DNA of 21,594 bases from positions 1 through 21,594 of the forward strand of contig CAZMCT010000069.1 in NCBI GenBank assembly GCA_964564785.1, written 5' to 3'. Below are positions 6,760 to 14,800 of this stretch, piece after piece. Below the pieces are notes generated by a model, which did not search any database, was not told where the DNA came from, and saw only the letters and a program-made list of their open reading frames with translations. Both the position numbers and the translations under genes were made by a program. This DNA is from CAZMCT01 sp964564785 (lineage in GTDB: Bacteria; Planctomycetota; Phycisphaerae; UBA1845; Fen-1342). Within the stretch, counting starts at the first letter, position 1. Each line of letters opens with the position of its first letter.

Positions 6760-7401
6760 TCAGGGCGGCACGCGCGTGCTGCGCGAGACGAACGGACTAC
6801 CCGCGAGTAGAAATCGCAGCGGCAGATCGTGCGCGGACGTCACGCCGAGGCGCGGCGTGACGCGGATGTCGGACGAGCTGGGCGGCGGCGCAGCGCGCGC
6901 AACTCCGATCCACAGCGGGCCCGGCACCGTCAGGTCCGTGCCGTCCAGCCGCCGGTCGATGTCGAACGCCGCGCACAGCCGCGCCGGTCCGCGCGCCAGC
7001 TCGCGCTTCTGCGCGACCCCCCGCCGCTGCTGCATCAGGTCGAGGCCGGCCAGCGGCTCCACCGCCCGCACCAGCACCGCGCTGGCCACCCCCTCCGGCT
7101 CGGTCACGACGTTGAAGCACCAGCGCGCGTGGATGGCGTACACGTATGCGTGGCCCGGCGGACCGAACATGCTCGCGTTCCGCCGCGTGCGCCCCCGGAA
7201 CGAGTGACACGCCGAATCGCCCCGCGCCAGGTACGCCTCGACCTCGACGATCCGCCCCACCCTCCGTCCCGCCGGACTCTCGCGAACCAGCAGCAGCCCG
7301 AGCAGCTCGCGGGCCACGGCCACCACGTCACGGTCGTAGAAACTGCGCGGCAGCGGCGCGGGCTCGCCGGCAGCGTCTCCCCAAAGCATAATACGGAGCA
7401 T
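6760..7401 (-). CDS. 3-methyladenine DNA glycosylase (AAG/MPG family)
   Basis: The 213-residue product matches the alkyladenine DNA glycosylase family, which flips and excises alkylated or deaminated purines to begin base excision repair. 'RSFYDRDVVAVARELLG' (about 19-35) is the family N-terminus, and 'VEVEAY' (52-57) contains the expected catalytic glutamate E55. The following 'FRGRTRRNASMFGPPGHAYVYAI' block (68-90, read as FRGRTRRNASMF then GPPGHAYVYAI) and 'WCFNVV' (94-99) form the DNA-binding face; the usual 'YGMHWCFN' is changed to 'HARWCFN'. 'ELARGPARLCAAFDI' and 'DLTVPG' follow in order. The frame is open to 7518, but that would overlap the divergent gene, so ATG 7401 (or 7389) is preferred. 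It is divergent from the HAD gene (64 bp) and convergent with the permease gene. Confidence 0.9.
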   Translation of the reverse strand: MLRIMLWGDAAGEPAPLPRSFYDRDVVAVARELLGLLLVRESPAGRRVGRIVEVEAYLARGDSACHSFRGRTRRNASMFGPPGHAYVYAIHARWCFNVVTEPEGVASAVLVRAVEPLAGLDLMQQRRGVAQKRELARGPARLCAAFDIDRRLDGTDLTVPGPLWIGVARAAPPPSSSDIRVTPRLGVTSAHDLPLRFLLAGSPFVSRSTRVPP

Positions 7402-7465
7402 AGCGTCGTGCCGGGGCCCGTCCGAGTCCACGCGCCTCCGGACTTGATGCGACTGCGAGGGAACC

Positions 7466-8254
7466 ATGCCCATTAACGGCCTGCTGCTCGACGTCGAGGG
7501 CGTGCTCGTGGCCGACAAACGCTACGAAGCCGTCCCCACCGCGATCGGGTTCGTCGCCGCCCTGCGGGCCGCCGCCCGCCCGTTCCGCCTCATCAGCAAC
7601 AACACCACCGACGACCGCCCCGGCATGCTCGAGAAACTGCGGCGGGCGGGCTTCGACTTCACCCTGGACGAGCTGCACACGTGCACCTCGGCTGCGATCC
7701 AGAAACTCCGCGAGCTCCAGGCCCACCGCTGCCTCGTGCTCGGCAACATGGTCCTGCGCCGCCAATTCGCCGAGGCCGGCTTCGAGGTCACGGACGACCG
7801 CGAGGTCGACGCCGTGGTCGTCGGGCTCGATACCGACCTCACTTACCACCGCCTCCAGCTCGCGGTCGACGCCGTCCTCTCCCGCCGCGCCGCCCTGCTC
7901 GCCTTGCATCACAACCGCCGTTACGACGACGTCGCCGGCCGCCCCGCCCCCAGCGTCGGCGCACTCGCGGCCGCCGTCGAGTATGCCACCCACTCCGAGG
8001 CCCTGGTGATCGGCAAACCCAGCCCGGCCTACTTCCGTCAGGCACTCGACGAATTGCACGTCCCGGCCGCCGAGGTGCTGGTCGTGTCCGACGATCCGTT
8101 GTCCGACCTGGCCGGCGCGAAACGGCTGGGCATGCAGGCGGCGTTCGTCCTCTCGGGCAAGTACCGCGACGAGGCGGTGCTCGAGACCATCCCTCCCGAG
8201 GAGCGTCCCGACCGCGTTGTGGCCCGCATCGGCGATCTGCTCGACGTGCTCTGA
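7466..8254 (+). CDS. HAD-IIA family (NagD/LHPP-like) hydrolase with altered motif I
   Basis: The 262-residue protein has the class IIA HAD fold order: motif I near the N-terminus (L-DVEGVL, residues 9-14), motif II 'ISNNTT' (about 44-49), a C2 cap, the motif III lysine in 'VIGKPSPAYF' (about 176-185) and motif IV 'VVSDDPLSDLAGAKRLGM' (about 206-223). This is the layout of NagD, LHPP and 4-nitrophenylphosphatase-like phosphatases. Two positions differ from the norm: motif I reads DxE rather than DxD, so the usual acid/base aspartate is a glutamate, and motif IV begins SDD where GDD is usual. The nucleophile D9 is present. A GAGGG ribosome binding site lies about 5 nt before the ATG. The gene is convergent with lpdA (18 bp). 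Substrate unknown. Confidence 0.85.
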   Translation: MPINGLLLDVEGVLVADKRYEAVPTAIGFVAALRAAARPFRLISNNTTDDRPGMLEKLRRAGFDFTLDELHTCTSAAIQKLRELQAHRCLVLGNMVLRRQFAEAGFEVTDDREVDAVVVGLDTDLTYHRLQLAVDAVLSRRAALLALHHNRRYDDVAGRPAPSVGALAAAVEYATHSEALVIGKPSPAYFRQALDELHVPAAEVLVVSDDPLSDLAGAKRLGMQAAFVLSGKYRDEAVLETIPPEERPDRVVARIGDLLDVL

Positions 8255-8272
8255 GAGCCGGCGGCCGGGTCC

Positions 8273-9703
8273 CTACTCCCCCCCCACCGCCCGTGCCGCC
8301 TCGCGCACACACTCGGCCAGCGTCGGATGCGCGTGACACACCCGCGCCAGGTCCTCGCTGCTGGCGCCGAACTCGATCGCCGCAGCCGCCTCAGCAATCA
8401 GATCCCCGGCGCGCGGGCCGATGATGTGCACGCCGAGAATCCGGTCCGTCTCGGCGTCCGCCAGCACCTTCACCCGCCCGTCGATCCGCCCCAACGCCCG
8501 CGCCCGGCCGTTGCCGCGGAAGTGGTATACGCCGCTGCGGTACGCGCGGCCCTCGGCCTTGAGCTGGTCCTCGGTGCGGCCGACTCCCGCAATCTCGGGC
8601 TCCGTGTAGCACACGGCCGGAATCGCATCGTAGTTCACATGCCCATAGCCCCGCACGATCCGGTCGACGCACGCCACCGCCTCGTGCTCGGCCTTGTGCG
8701 CCAGCATCGGGCCGCGGATCACGTCGCCGATCGCATACGTGCCCGCGGCCGGCGTGGCGAAGTGCTCGTCGACCGGGATGCGGCCCTTTTCGTCCAGCTC
8801 GAGCCCCACCGTGTCGAGGCCCAGATCGGCCGTGTTCGGCCGGCGGCCGACCGCGAGCAGCACGCGATCGCAGTGAATGGGCTCCATCCCCGCGGCCTCG
8901 ACCAGGCAGACGCCGACCTCGTCGCTGCGACGCCGCGTCGAACGGTCGCGGAGCCGCGCCGCCGTCACGCGCGCCCCCAGCCGGAACTCGAGCCCCTGCC
9001 GCTTGAAGAGCTTGAGCGCCTCGCTCGCGATCTCCTCGTCCGTGCCGGGCAGGATGCGGTCGAGGTACTCCAGCACGGTCACCTTCGCGCCCAGTCGCCG
9101 CCAGACCGATCCCAGTTCCAAGCCGATGTAGCCGGCGCCGATCACCACCAGGTGCCGCGGCACCTCGGACCAGGCCAGCGCTTCCGTGCTGGTGCCGATG
9201 TGGTCGTAGTCGAGCTCGACGCCCTTCAGCGGGGCCGAGACCGAACCCGAGGCAATCACAATGTGCTTCGCCTCGAGCTGCTCGGCCGGCGCGGCCTTGC
9301 CCTTTCCCCCGCCGTTCGCCGCCGGCCGGACCTCCACGCGGCCCGGACCGGCGAGCCGCCCGTGGCCGGTGTACCGCGTGACCTGGTGCTTCTTGAACAG
9401 ACCATCCACGCCTTTGGCGAGCAGGCCGACGATTTCATCCTTGCGCTTGAGCATGGCCGGCACGTCGGCCCGCACTCCACTGGCGTGCACGCCGAACTCG
9501 GCCAGGTGGTCGCGGGCGTGGGCAAGCTGCTCGGTCGACTCCAGCAGTGCCTTGCTGGGGATGCAGCCGATCCGCAGGCACGTCCCCCCCAGCAGCGACT
9601 CCCGCTCGACACACGCCACGCTCAGCCCTAGCTGCGCGGCCCGGACCGCAGCCGTGTAGCCGCCGGGCCCGCCACCGATCACGACCAGGTCATACTGAGG
9701 CAC
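8273..9703 (-). CDS. lpdA: Dihydrolipoyl dehydrogenase (E3)
   Basis: E3 reoxidises the dihydrolipoyl arm of 2-oxoacid dehydrogenase complexes, passing electrons through FAD and a redox disulfide to NAD+. The 476-residue frame has the FAD-binding GGGPGG (10-15), the redox pair C42/C47 in 'GGTCLRIGCIPSK', the NAD-binding 'VVIGAGYIGLELGSVW', 'AVGRRPNT', 'YAIGDV' and the C-terminal catalytic 'HAHPTLAECVREA'. A Gly/Lys-rich insertion (NGGGKGKAAPAEQ) enlarges one FAD-domain loop. The start is taken as the GTG at 9703 because AGGAGGA lies 7 nt upstream and the product then begins MPQYDLVVIGGG, as in known E3s; an in-frame ATG at 9727 lies before that ribosome site and the frame stays open to 9814. 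It follows sucB by 71 bp on the same strand. Confidence 0.95.
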   Translation of the reverse strand: MPQYDLVVIGGGPGGYTAAVRAAQLGLSVACVERESLLGGTCLRIGCIPSKALLESTEQLAHARDHLAEFGVHASGVRADVPAMLKRKDEIVGLLAKGVDGLFKKHQVTRYTGHGRLAGPGRVEVRPAANGGGKGKAAPAEQLEAKHIVIASGSVSAPLKGVELDYDHIGTSTEALAWSEVPRHLVVIGAGYIGLELGSVWRRLGAKVTVLEYLDRILPGTDEEIASEALKLFKRQGLEFRLGARVTAARLRDRSTRRRSDEVGVCLVEAAGMEPIHCDRVLLAVGRRPNTADLGLDTVGLELDEKGRIPVDEHFATPAAGTYAIGDVIRGPMLAHKAEHEAVACVDRIVRGYGHVNYDAIPAVCYTEPEIAGVGRTEDQLKAEGRAYRSGVYHFRGNGRARALGRIDGRVKVLADAETDRILGVHIIGPRAGDLIAEAAAAIEFGASSEDLARVCHAHPTLAECVREAARAVGGE

Positions 9704-9774
9704 TTCGGGCTCCTCCTGCCACGTCATGCGCGAAGACGCCGAGCACGCAGCGGACCGCAGAGACGACGGGCACG

Positions 9775-11094
9775 CTACACCTCCAGCAGCATCCGGGCCG
9801 GGTCCTCCACGCACTCCTTCACGCGCTTCAGGAATGAGACCGACTCGCGACCGTCGATGATGCGGTGGTCATACGTGAGCGCAATGTACATCATGGGGCG
9901 AATCACGACCTGCCCATCGCGGGCGACCGGCCGGTCCTGAATGGCGTGCAGGCCGAGGATCGCGCTTTGCGGCGGGTTGATGATCGGCGTGGCCAGCAGC
10001 GAACCGAAAACGCCGCCATTGGTGATCGTGAACGTGCCGCCCTGGAGCTCTTCCACCGTGATCGTCCGCTCCCGAGCCCGCAGCGCCAGGTCCGCTATCG
10101 CCTTCTCCACCTCGGCGAAGCTCAGCCGCTCGGCGCCGCGGATCACCGGCACGACCAGCCCCTGCTCGGTGCTCACCGCCACGCCGATGTCATAATAGTT
10201 CTTGTAGACGATGTCGTTGCCGCGGATCTCCGCGTTCACCGCCGGCCAACGCTTCAGCCCGTCGATCGCCGCCTTCACGAAGAACGACATCAGCCCCAGC
10301 TTGATCCCGTGGCGCCGCTCGAACTCGCCGCCGCGCTCCGCCCGCAGCCGCTGCATGGCCGAGCAGTCGACCTCGTTGAAGGTCGTCAGCATCGCCATGG
10401 CCTGCTTGGCCTCCACCAGCCGCTGGGCGATGCGGCGGCGGAGCATCGTCATCGGCACCGCCTCTTCCTGCCGGTCGCCGCCGGGTTGCGCCACTCCGGC
10501 CGGGCCGGCCGTGCGGTCATCTCCCGCTGCCGTCTCGGCAGTGTCCTGACGCCGGTGTGCCACTGCCGTGTCGGCCGTGTCCTGACGCGTAACCGCCGTC
10601 TCGCCGCCAGCGGAGGGTGGACGACTCGCGGCTTCGCGCGCGGCGCGCTGCACGTCCTCCTTCAACAGCCGCCCGCCCGGGCCGGCGGCCGGAACGTCCT
10701 CGGCGCGGAGCCGCGCCTCCGCCAGGGCCCGCCGCGCGGCCGGCATGACATGCGCCGCGGCTGTGCGGGCCGGCATTTCCACGCGGATCGTGCCGCTGGC
10801 CGTGCCGGCCGGCGGCGACGACGCGGAAGCGGCTCGCGCCTGGTCGGCCGGGACCTCCGCCTCCTCGATCAGGGCGATCACCGAGCCCACCGGAACGACG
10901 TCGCCCGCCCGGTGCAGAAGCTGCTTGACGCGGCCGCTGACCGGCGACGGCAGCTCCATCGAGGCCTTGTCCGTTTCGATTTCGGCGATGATCTCGTCGC
11001 GGCGGACGTAGTCGCCCTCGGCCTTCAGCCACGCCCCGATCTGCACCTCGGTGATCGACTCTCCTGCCGACGGGATCTTCAGCTCAACCGCCAT
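9775..11094 (-). CDS. sucB: 2-oxoglutarate dehydrogenase E2 (dihydrolipoyl succinyltransferase)
   Basis: The 439-residue protein is the acyltransferase core of a 2-oxoacid dehydrogenase complex. It has a lipoyl domain (1-77) with the lipoylated lysine K43 in 'EIETDKAS', an Ala/Pro-rich linker, a peripheral subunit-binding domain (about 117-152), a second linker, and a catalytic domain (about 213-439) ending in 'DHRIIDG', whose His and Asp are the active-site pair. 'MLTTFNEVD' and 'GGVFGSLLATPIINPPQ' match succinyl-type E2s rather than acetyl-type ones. The start is ATG 11094 with AGGAG 8 nt upstream. The second linker carries a 12-residue duplication (QDTADTA / QDTAETA) encoded by a palindromic DNA repeat. 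lpdA follows; no E1 (sucA) gene lies upstream, where a divergent gene begins instead. Confidence 0.93.
   Translation of the reverse strand: MAVELKIPSAGESITEVQIGAWLKAEGDYVRRDEIIAEIETDKASMELPSPVSGRVKQLLHRAGDVVPVGSVIALIEEAEVPADQARAASASSPPAGTASGTIRVEMPARTAAAHVMPAARRALAEARLRAEDVPAAGPGGRLLKEDVQRAAREAASRPPSAGGETAVTRQDTADTAVAHRRQDTAETAAGDDRTAGPAGVAQPGGDRQEEAVPMTMLRRRIAQRLVEAKQAMAMLTTFNEVDCSAMQRLRAERGGEFERRHGIKLGLMSFFVKAAIDGLKRWPAVNAEIRGNDIVYKNYYDIGVAVSTEQGLVVPVIRGAERLSFAEVEKAIADLALRARERTITVEELQGGTFTITNGGVFGSLLATPIINPPQSAILGLHAIQDRPVARDGQVVIRPMMYIALTYDHRIIDGRESVSFLKRVKECVEDPARMLLEV
10527..10588. repeat. Two in-frame copies of a 26-bp palindromic element inside sucB
   Basis: Copies at 10527-10552 and 10563-10588 match at 24 of 26 positions and are 36 bp apart, exactly 12 codons. 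Each contains a hyphenated palindrome with a three-base centre: CTGCCG-TCT-CGGCAG in the first, and a nearly symmetrical CACTGCCG-TGT-CGGCCGTG in the second. They encode the 'RQDTAxTA' duplication in the E2 linker. A close relative lies in the GT-C gene at 19021-19042, and a degenerate one at 11172-11192. Confidence 0.75.
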
Positions 11095-11171
11095 GCTCGG
11101 CTCCTGGGAGCTTGTCCGCAGCCCACGTCGACCCGTGAGCGCGTGCCATATCATAGAACCGCCGCCCCCGC

Positions 11172-11192
11172 GTGCCACTGCCGCGGCGGCAC
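11172..11192. repeat. Degenerate palindromic element upstream of sucB
   Basis: GTGCCACTGCCG followed by CGGCGGCAC is a near-perfect inverted repeat centred on CCGCGG. Its left half (GTGCCACTGCCG) is identical to 10556-10567 within sucB, indicating the same repeat family. It lies in the 306-bp divergent region between sucB and the kelch gene. The rest of that region shows only the candidate promoter at 11300-11328 and, on the minus strand, a TATGAT hexamer around 11149-11154 that might serve sucB. Confidence 0.45.
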
Positions 11193-11299
11193 CGGCCAGG
11201 CGCGTTCGGCCCTCGGCCGTCAGCGTGCAGGCAACGACCCCACCGCCGTTCGCTCGCCGGCTCCAAATGTGCGCCTCGCCGTTTTTTAATGCGATCCGG

Positions 11300-11328
11300 T
11301 TCACGCGCCGTCGGCGATTCGTTACAAT
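11300..11328 (+). promoter_or_regulatory. Candidate sigma-70-type promoter of the kelch gene
   Basis: TTCACG (11300-11305) and TACAAT (11323-11328) are separated by 17 nt, matching the consensus at four and five of six positions. The predicted transcription start lies about 65 nt upstream of the kelch ATG at 11401. An oligo-T run (11282-11287) just upstream could add to promoter strength. Confidence 0.45.
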
Positions 11329-11400
11329 GTGCAGTGCAGCGCCTCCTTCCCCCACCATGTCGGTGCGGGGACCCGGCGTTCAGTTCAGAGGGAGAGGGAC

Positions 11401-13713
11401 ATGTATTGCACGCGCGTGTTCAGAGGGTCGCGCTCTTGGTCCGCCGTAGCGGCGGTGGTCATCACGGCAGCCTTGGCAGCGGTCCCGGTTGCGGCCCAAT
11501 GCGTGGGCTGGTTTCAGGCCCTGCCGGTGCCGGTGCGGGGAGCGGCAGCCGCCTACGACAGCGAGCGTCAGGTCGTCGTCTTGTTTGGTGGGGCGTACGG
11601 GGCTAGTTACTCGACGACCCAGGACGGGAAAACGTGGGAGTGGGACGGCACGCGCTGGCACTTGCGAGCCATGACCGGCCCGGCCCCCCGCTTCCACCAC
11701 GCGCTCGCTTATGACCGCAATCGGCAGGTGACGGTGCTCTTTGGCGGCGACAAGGCCAACGGCGTCCGCGACGGTGAAACGTGGGAGTGGGACGGCCGCA
11801 CGTGGTCGCTGCGGTCGACGACGGGTCCGGCCCCGCGCTATCAGCACGCCATGACGTACGACGCGCAACGTGAGGTGGTGGTGTTGCACGGGGGCAACGA
11901 CGGCTCGTACGACAGTGAGACGTGGGAATGGGACGGCCTCACGTGGACGCTGCGCGCCTCGGCCGGCCCGGCCCCGCGCTGGGGGCACGCTCTGGCATAC
12001 GACGAGGAGCGCGGCGTGACCGTGCTGTTCGGCGGCAACGACGGCACCCGCGACGGCGAAACCTGGGAGTGGGACGGGACGACGTGGTCGCTGCGATCCA
12101 CGACCGGCCCGACTCCCCGCGAAAACATGGCCTTGGCGTACGACCCCAACCGGCGAGCGACGCTGCTCTATGGCGGACACGACGGCAACTACAACGACGA
12201 AACGTGGGAGTGGGACGGCCAGCACTGGTGGCTGCGCGCGATGGGCGGCCCGCCGCCGCTGGAGGAACACATCTTGGTATTCGACGCCGCGCGTGGCGAG
12301 GCAATGCTGTTCGGCGGGGAGACAAACAATGACAACGACCCGGGGGATACCTGGGTCTGGGATGGGGCCTGGTGGATTCCGGCTGCCCGCGCCTGCGACG
12401 CCGCGACCGAGCCGCTGGCGTACGACGCCGCGCGCGGCGTGGCCGTGCTGTTCGCGACCTTCGACGACTACTACGAAGACGTGACCAACACGTGGGAGTA
12501 CGACGCCGCGGGCTGGACGTTGCGGTACCTCGGTGGGCCGTCGGTACGCACCCGTATCGCCCTGGCGTACGACACCCTGAACCAGGTGACGGTGCTGTTC
12601 GGGGGCTACGTCGGCTACTCAAACTCGCTCGGCGACACGTGGGCGTGGGACGGCTACTCGTGGATGCAGTTGGCCGAGATCGGGCCGTCTCCGCGGTACG
12701 ACGCCGCCATGGCGTACGACGAGCACCGGGCGCGGATGGTCTTGTTCGGCGGCATCAACGGCAACTACAAGCTCGGCGACACATGGGAGTGGGACGGGAC
12801 GTACTGGGTGCTGGTCAACGGTGCCGGACCGTCGCCGCGCTCGGCACCATCTTTGGCGTATGATCCGCAGCGCCAAGTCGTGGTGCTCTTCGGCGGGCAG
12901 CTCGCCAGCGGAGACAGCGGCGAGACGTGGGAGTGGGACGGCGCCGTCTGGACGCTACGCGCCGCCAGCGGCCCGCACGCCCGTTACGGCGCGTCGCTCG
13001 CGTATGACACCGATCGCGGCCGCTTGGTCCTGTTCGGCGGGCTGTACGGCTACAGCACGAAGCTCAACGACACCTGGGAGTGGGACGGCCTCACCTGGAC
13101 GCAGGTTCTCAGCCAAGGTCCGTCGCCCCGCAGCATGGCCGGCATGGCGTACGATCCGCAGCGCCACGTGATGGTGCTGCACGGCGGCGACGACGGGGCT
13201 TATGGCTATAGTCGCCGGGAAACGTGGGAACTGCGCCAACTGCTACCCGTGGTCAATCCGCTCGGCCCGCGCGATCAGATCGTTCCCAGCGGCGAAGATG
13301 TAACCTTCACCGTCTCCGCCACCGGCTCCGGCCCGCTTCTGTACCAGTGGCTGCACGACGGCCAGGTGCTGGCCGACGGCGGGCACATCAGTGGGGCACA
13401 GACCAACACCCTCCTGCTGTCGCCCGCCAGCCCGACCGACACCGGTGTCTACAACTGCACGGTCACGGACAATTGCGGCTCGACCACCAGCGAGGCCGCC
13501 ACGCTTGTCGTAGTCCCACCGGGCGACCTGGACTGCGACGGGCAGGTCGGCTTCCCCGATATCAACCCCTTCGTCCTGTGTCTTGTCGATCCAGACGGGT
13601 ACGCCGCGGCGTATCCCGACTGCTTCGCAGACAACGCTGACATCAACGCCGACGGAGTCGTGGGGTTCGCCGATATCAACCCGTTCGTCGCGCTGCTGAG
13701 CGCGAGCAAATGA
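11401..13713 (+). CDS. Exported kelch-repeat protein with Ig-like and dockerin-like C-terminal domains
   Basis: This 770-residue protein begins with a Sec signal peptide (basic start, hydrophobic 'AVAAVVITAALAAV', cleavage near 'VAAQC', about residue 33). Twelve kelch-type repeats of 46-51 residues follow (52-612), each with 'YDxxRxxxVLFGG', 'ETWEWDG' and 'W.LR...GPxPR'; repeats 6 and 7 are degenerate and the twelfth lacks its tail. An Ig-like domain (about 618-705, with 'YQWLHDG' and 'DTGVYNCTV') comes next. Two EF-hand-like units with 'DxxxDGxVGFxDINPFV' (about 708-728 and 752-767) end the protein, a C-terminus typical of secreted Phycisphaerae proteins. The start has a GGGAGAGG ribosome site; the frame is open upstream. 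Such proteins are likely extracellular or surface-attached binding proteins; the partner is unknown. Confidence 0.9.
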   Translation: MYCTRVFRGSRSWSAVAAVVITAALAAVPVAAQCVGWFQALPVPVRGAAAAYDSERQVVVLFGGAYGASYSTTQDGKTWEWDGTRWHLRAMTGPAPRFHHALAYDRNRQVTVLFGGDKANGVRDGETWEWDGRTWSLRSTTGPAPRYQHAMTYDAQREVVVLHGGNDGSYDSETWEWDGLTWTLRASAGPAPRWGHALAYDEERGVTVLFGGNDGTRDGETWEWDGTTWSLRSTTGPTPRENMALAYDPNRRATLLYGGHDGNYNDETWEWDGQHWWLRAMGGPPPLEEHILVFDAARGEAMLFGGETNNDNDPGDTWVWDGAWWIPAARACDAATEPLAYDAARGVAVLFATFDDYYEDVTNTWEYDAAGWTLRYLGGPSVRTRIALAYDTLNQVTVLFGGYVGYSNSLGDTWAWDGYSWMQLAEIGPSPRYDAAMAYDEHRARMVLFGGINGNYKLGDTWEWDGTYWVLVNGAGPSPRSAPSLAYDPQRQVVVLFGGQLASGDSGETWEWDGAVWTLRAASGPHARYGASLAYDTDRGRLVLFGGLYGYSTKLNDTWEWDGLTWTQVLSQGPSPRSMAGMAYDPQRHVMVLHGGDDGAYGYSRRETWELRQLLPVVNPLGPRDQIVPSGEDVTFTVSATGSGPLLYQWLHDGQVLADGGHISGAQTNTLLLSPASPTDTGVYNCTVTDNCGSTTSEAATLVVVPPGDLDCDGQVGFPDINPFVLCLVDPDGYAAAYPDCFADNADINADGVVGFADINPFVALLSASK
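11554..13236 (+). repeat. Twelve tandem kelch-coding repeats
   Basis: Units of about 140-150 bp are conserved at DNA level as well as protein level, most clearly in the 'ACGTGGGAGTGGGACGG' core that encodes TWEWDG (for example near 11634, 11780, 12203 and 12926; single-base variants near 11921, 12062, 12783 and 13073). Units 3 to 5 are the most alike, suggesting recent duplication or gene conversion there. Confidence 0.85.
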
Positions 13714-13749
13714 GCGTGCGGCGACGGCCGGAGCCCGGCGCGCGGCGGT

Positions 13750-13839
13750 GATCAACCATCAGGCGTGAACGTTCGGCCGGCGGGTCCGGGGGCGGGTTTG
13801 TCGTGCCTGGGCGCCCGCCCGATCAACGGTCCGGCGTGA
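13750..13839. repeat. 19-bp direct repeat duplicating the 3' end of the carbamate kinase gene
   Basis: GATCAACCATCAGGCGTGA (13750-13768) and GATCAACGGTCCGGCGTGA (13821-13839) match at 16 of 19 positions, 71 bp apart. The second copy contains the carbamate kinase stop and last codons (ITPDR-stop on the minus strand); the first reads TPSG-like codons plus a stop in the same orientation, with TPDG-stop by eye. It may be a remnant of a tandem duplication. Confidence 0.5.
13790..13820. terminator. Possible bidirectional hairpin between convergent genes
   Basis: GGGCGGG (13790-13796) and CCCGCCC (13814-13820) form a perfect 7-bp GC stem with a 17-nt loop between the kelch and carbamate kinase genes. 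There is a TTTG after the left arm but no U-tract after the stem, so intrinsic termination is uncertain. Confidence 0.25.
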
Positions 13840-14794
13840 TATGCGTCCCGCTCCGGCCCGCCAGCGCATCGGCCATGTGCTCGATGTCACAGATGATCAC
13901 CCGGGCGTCGTCCGGATTGCAGTCGCGCAGGAACTCGATCGCGGCCTCGATCTTCGGGCCCATCGAACCGGGCGGGAACTGACCCTCCGTCAGGTGCCGC
14001 TTCGCCTCCGACGCCGTCATGTGCTCGATGTCGCGCTGCGTCGGCTGGCCGTAGTCCAGCGCCACGCGCGCCACGCTCGTCACGATCAGCAGCACCGGCG
14101 CGTCCAGCACGCGGCCGAGCAGCGCCGCCGTCCGATCCTTGTCGATGACCGCCTCGACGCCGTAGTATTCCCCGGCTTCGTTACGGGCGACCGGCACGCC
14201 CCCACCGCCCGCGACCACCAGGTGCTCGCCCGCGTCGACCAGCTTGCGGATCAGCTCGACCTCGACGATCGCCTTCGGGGCTGGAGAGGCGACCACGCGC
14301 CGATAGCCGTGGTTCGGCACGTGGATCATGTCCCAGCCGTGCTCGCGTTGCAGCTCCTCACCCTTGTCCTTGCGATAGAAGCTCCCGATCGGCTTGGTCG
14401 GATTCTTGAACGCCGGGTCGTCTCGATCCACCTCGACCGCGGTGACCAGCGCCGTGACCTTCCGCGGAATCCCCCGCCGGTGCAGCGCGTTGTTCATGCA
14501 CTGTGCAATCATGTACCCCATCCCCCCCTGCGTGTGCGCCCCGCAGATGTGCAGCGGCAGCCGGTACAGCTCCCGGGCCGCCAGCTCCACCCGCCGCAGC
14601 ACGTTTCCCACCTGCGGACCGTTCCCGTGTGTCAGCAGCAACTGAAAACCGCTCTCCACCAACCCGGCCAGATAGTTCGCCGTGTAGCCCGTGTTCTCGA
14701 ACTGCTGCGGGACGTTCCCCTCCTGGTTCGGCCGAGAGATAGCGTTTCCGCCCAGCGCCACCACGATAAGTTGTTTGCGGTAGGTCAGATCCAT
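13823..14794 (-). CDS. arcC: Carbamate kinase
   Basis: The 323-residue protein is a full-length carbamate kinase of the amino acid kinase fold, which interconverts carbamoyl phosphate + ADP with carbamate + ATP. Visible family motifs are 'IVVALGGNAI' (about 10-19), 'LLLTHGNGPQVGN' (about 52-64), 'CGAHTQGGMGYMIAQ' (about 84-98), 'KPIGSFY' (substrate-lid region), 'VVAGGGGVPV' (about 195-204), 'AVIDKDRTAALLG' (about 215-227) and 'GSMGPKIEAAIEF' (about 278-290). No arginine deiminase, ornithine carbamoyltransferase or purine-degradation gene is next to it, so the pathway cannot be deduced from context. No Shine-Dalgarno precedes the ATG; a TATACT hexamer ends 6 nt before it (see 14801-14806). It is convergent with the kelch gene and divergent from the zinc-ribbon gene. 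Confidence 0.95.
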   Translation of the reverse strand: MDLTYRKQLIVVALGGNAISRPNQEGNVPQQFENTGYTANYLAGLVESGFQLLLTHGNGPQVGNVLRRVELAARELYRLPLHICGAHTQGGMGYMIAQCMNNALHRRGIPRKVTALVTAVEVDRDDPAFKNPTKPIGSFYRKDKGEELQREHGWDMIHVPNHGYRRVVASPAPKAIVEVELIRKLVDAGEHLVVAGGGGVPVARNEAGEYYGVEAVIDKDRTAALLGRVLDAPVLLIVTSVARVALDYGQPTQRDIEHMTASEAKRHLTEGQFPPGSMGPKIEAAIEFLRDCNPDDARVIICDIEHMADALAGRSGTHITPDR

Positions 14795-14800
14795 GGGTCT

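Noticed and set aside
8327..9631. A 434-codon plus-strand frame over lpdA
   Set aside because: The minus strand encodes a complete E3 with all catalytic motifs; the plus frame is Arg/His-rich shadow.
9704..9814. Longer N-terminus for lpdA (starts at 9727 or 9814)
   Set aside because: The extension lies upstream of a good ribosome binding site for the GTG at 9703, overlaps the sucB end in the longest form, and has no family similarity.
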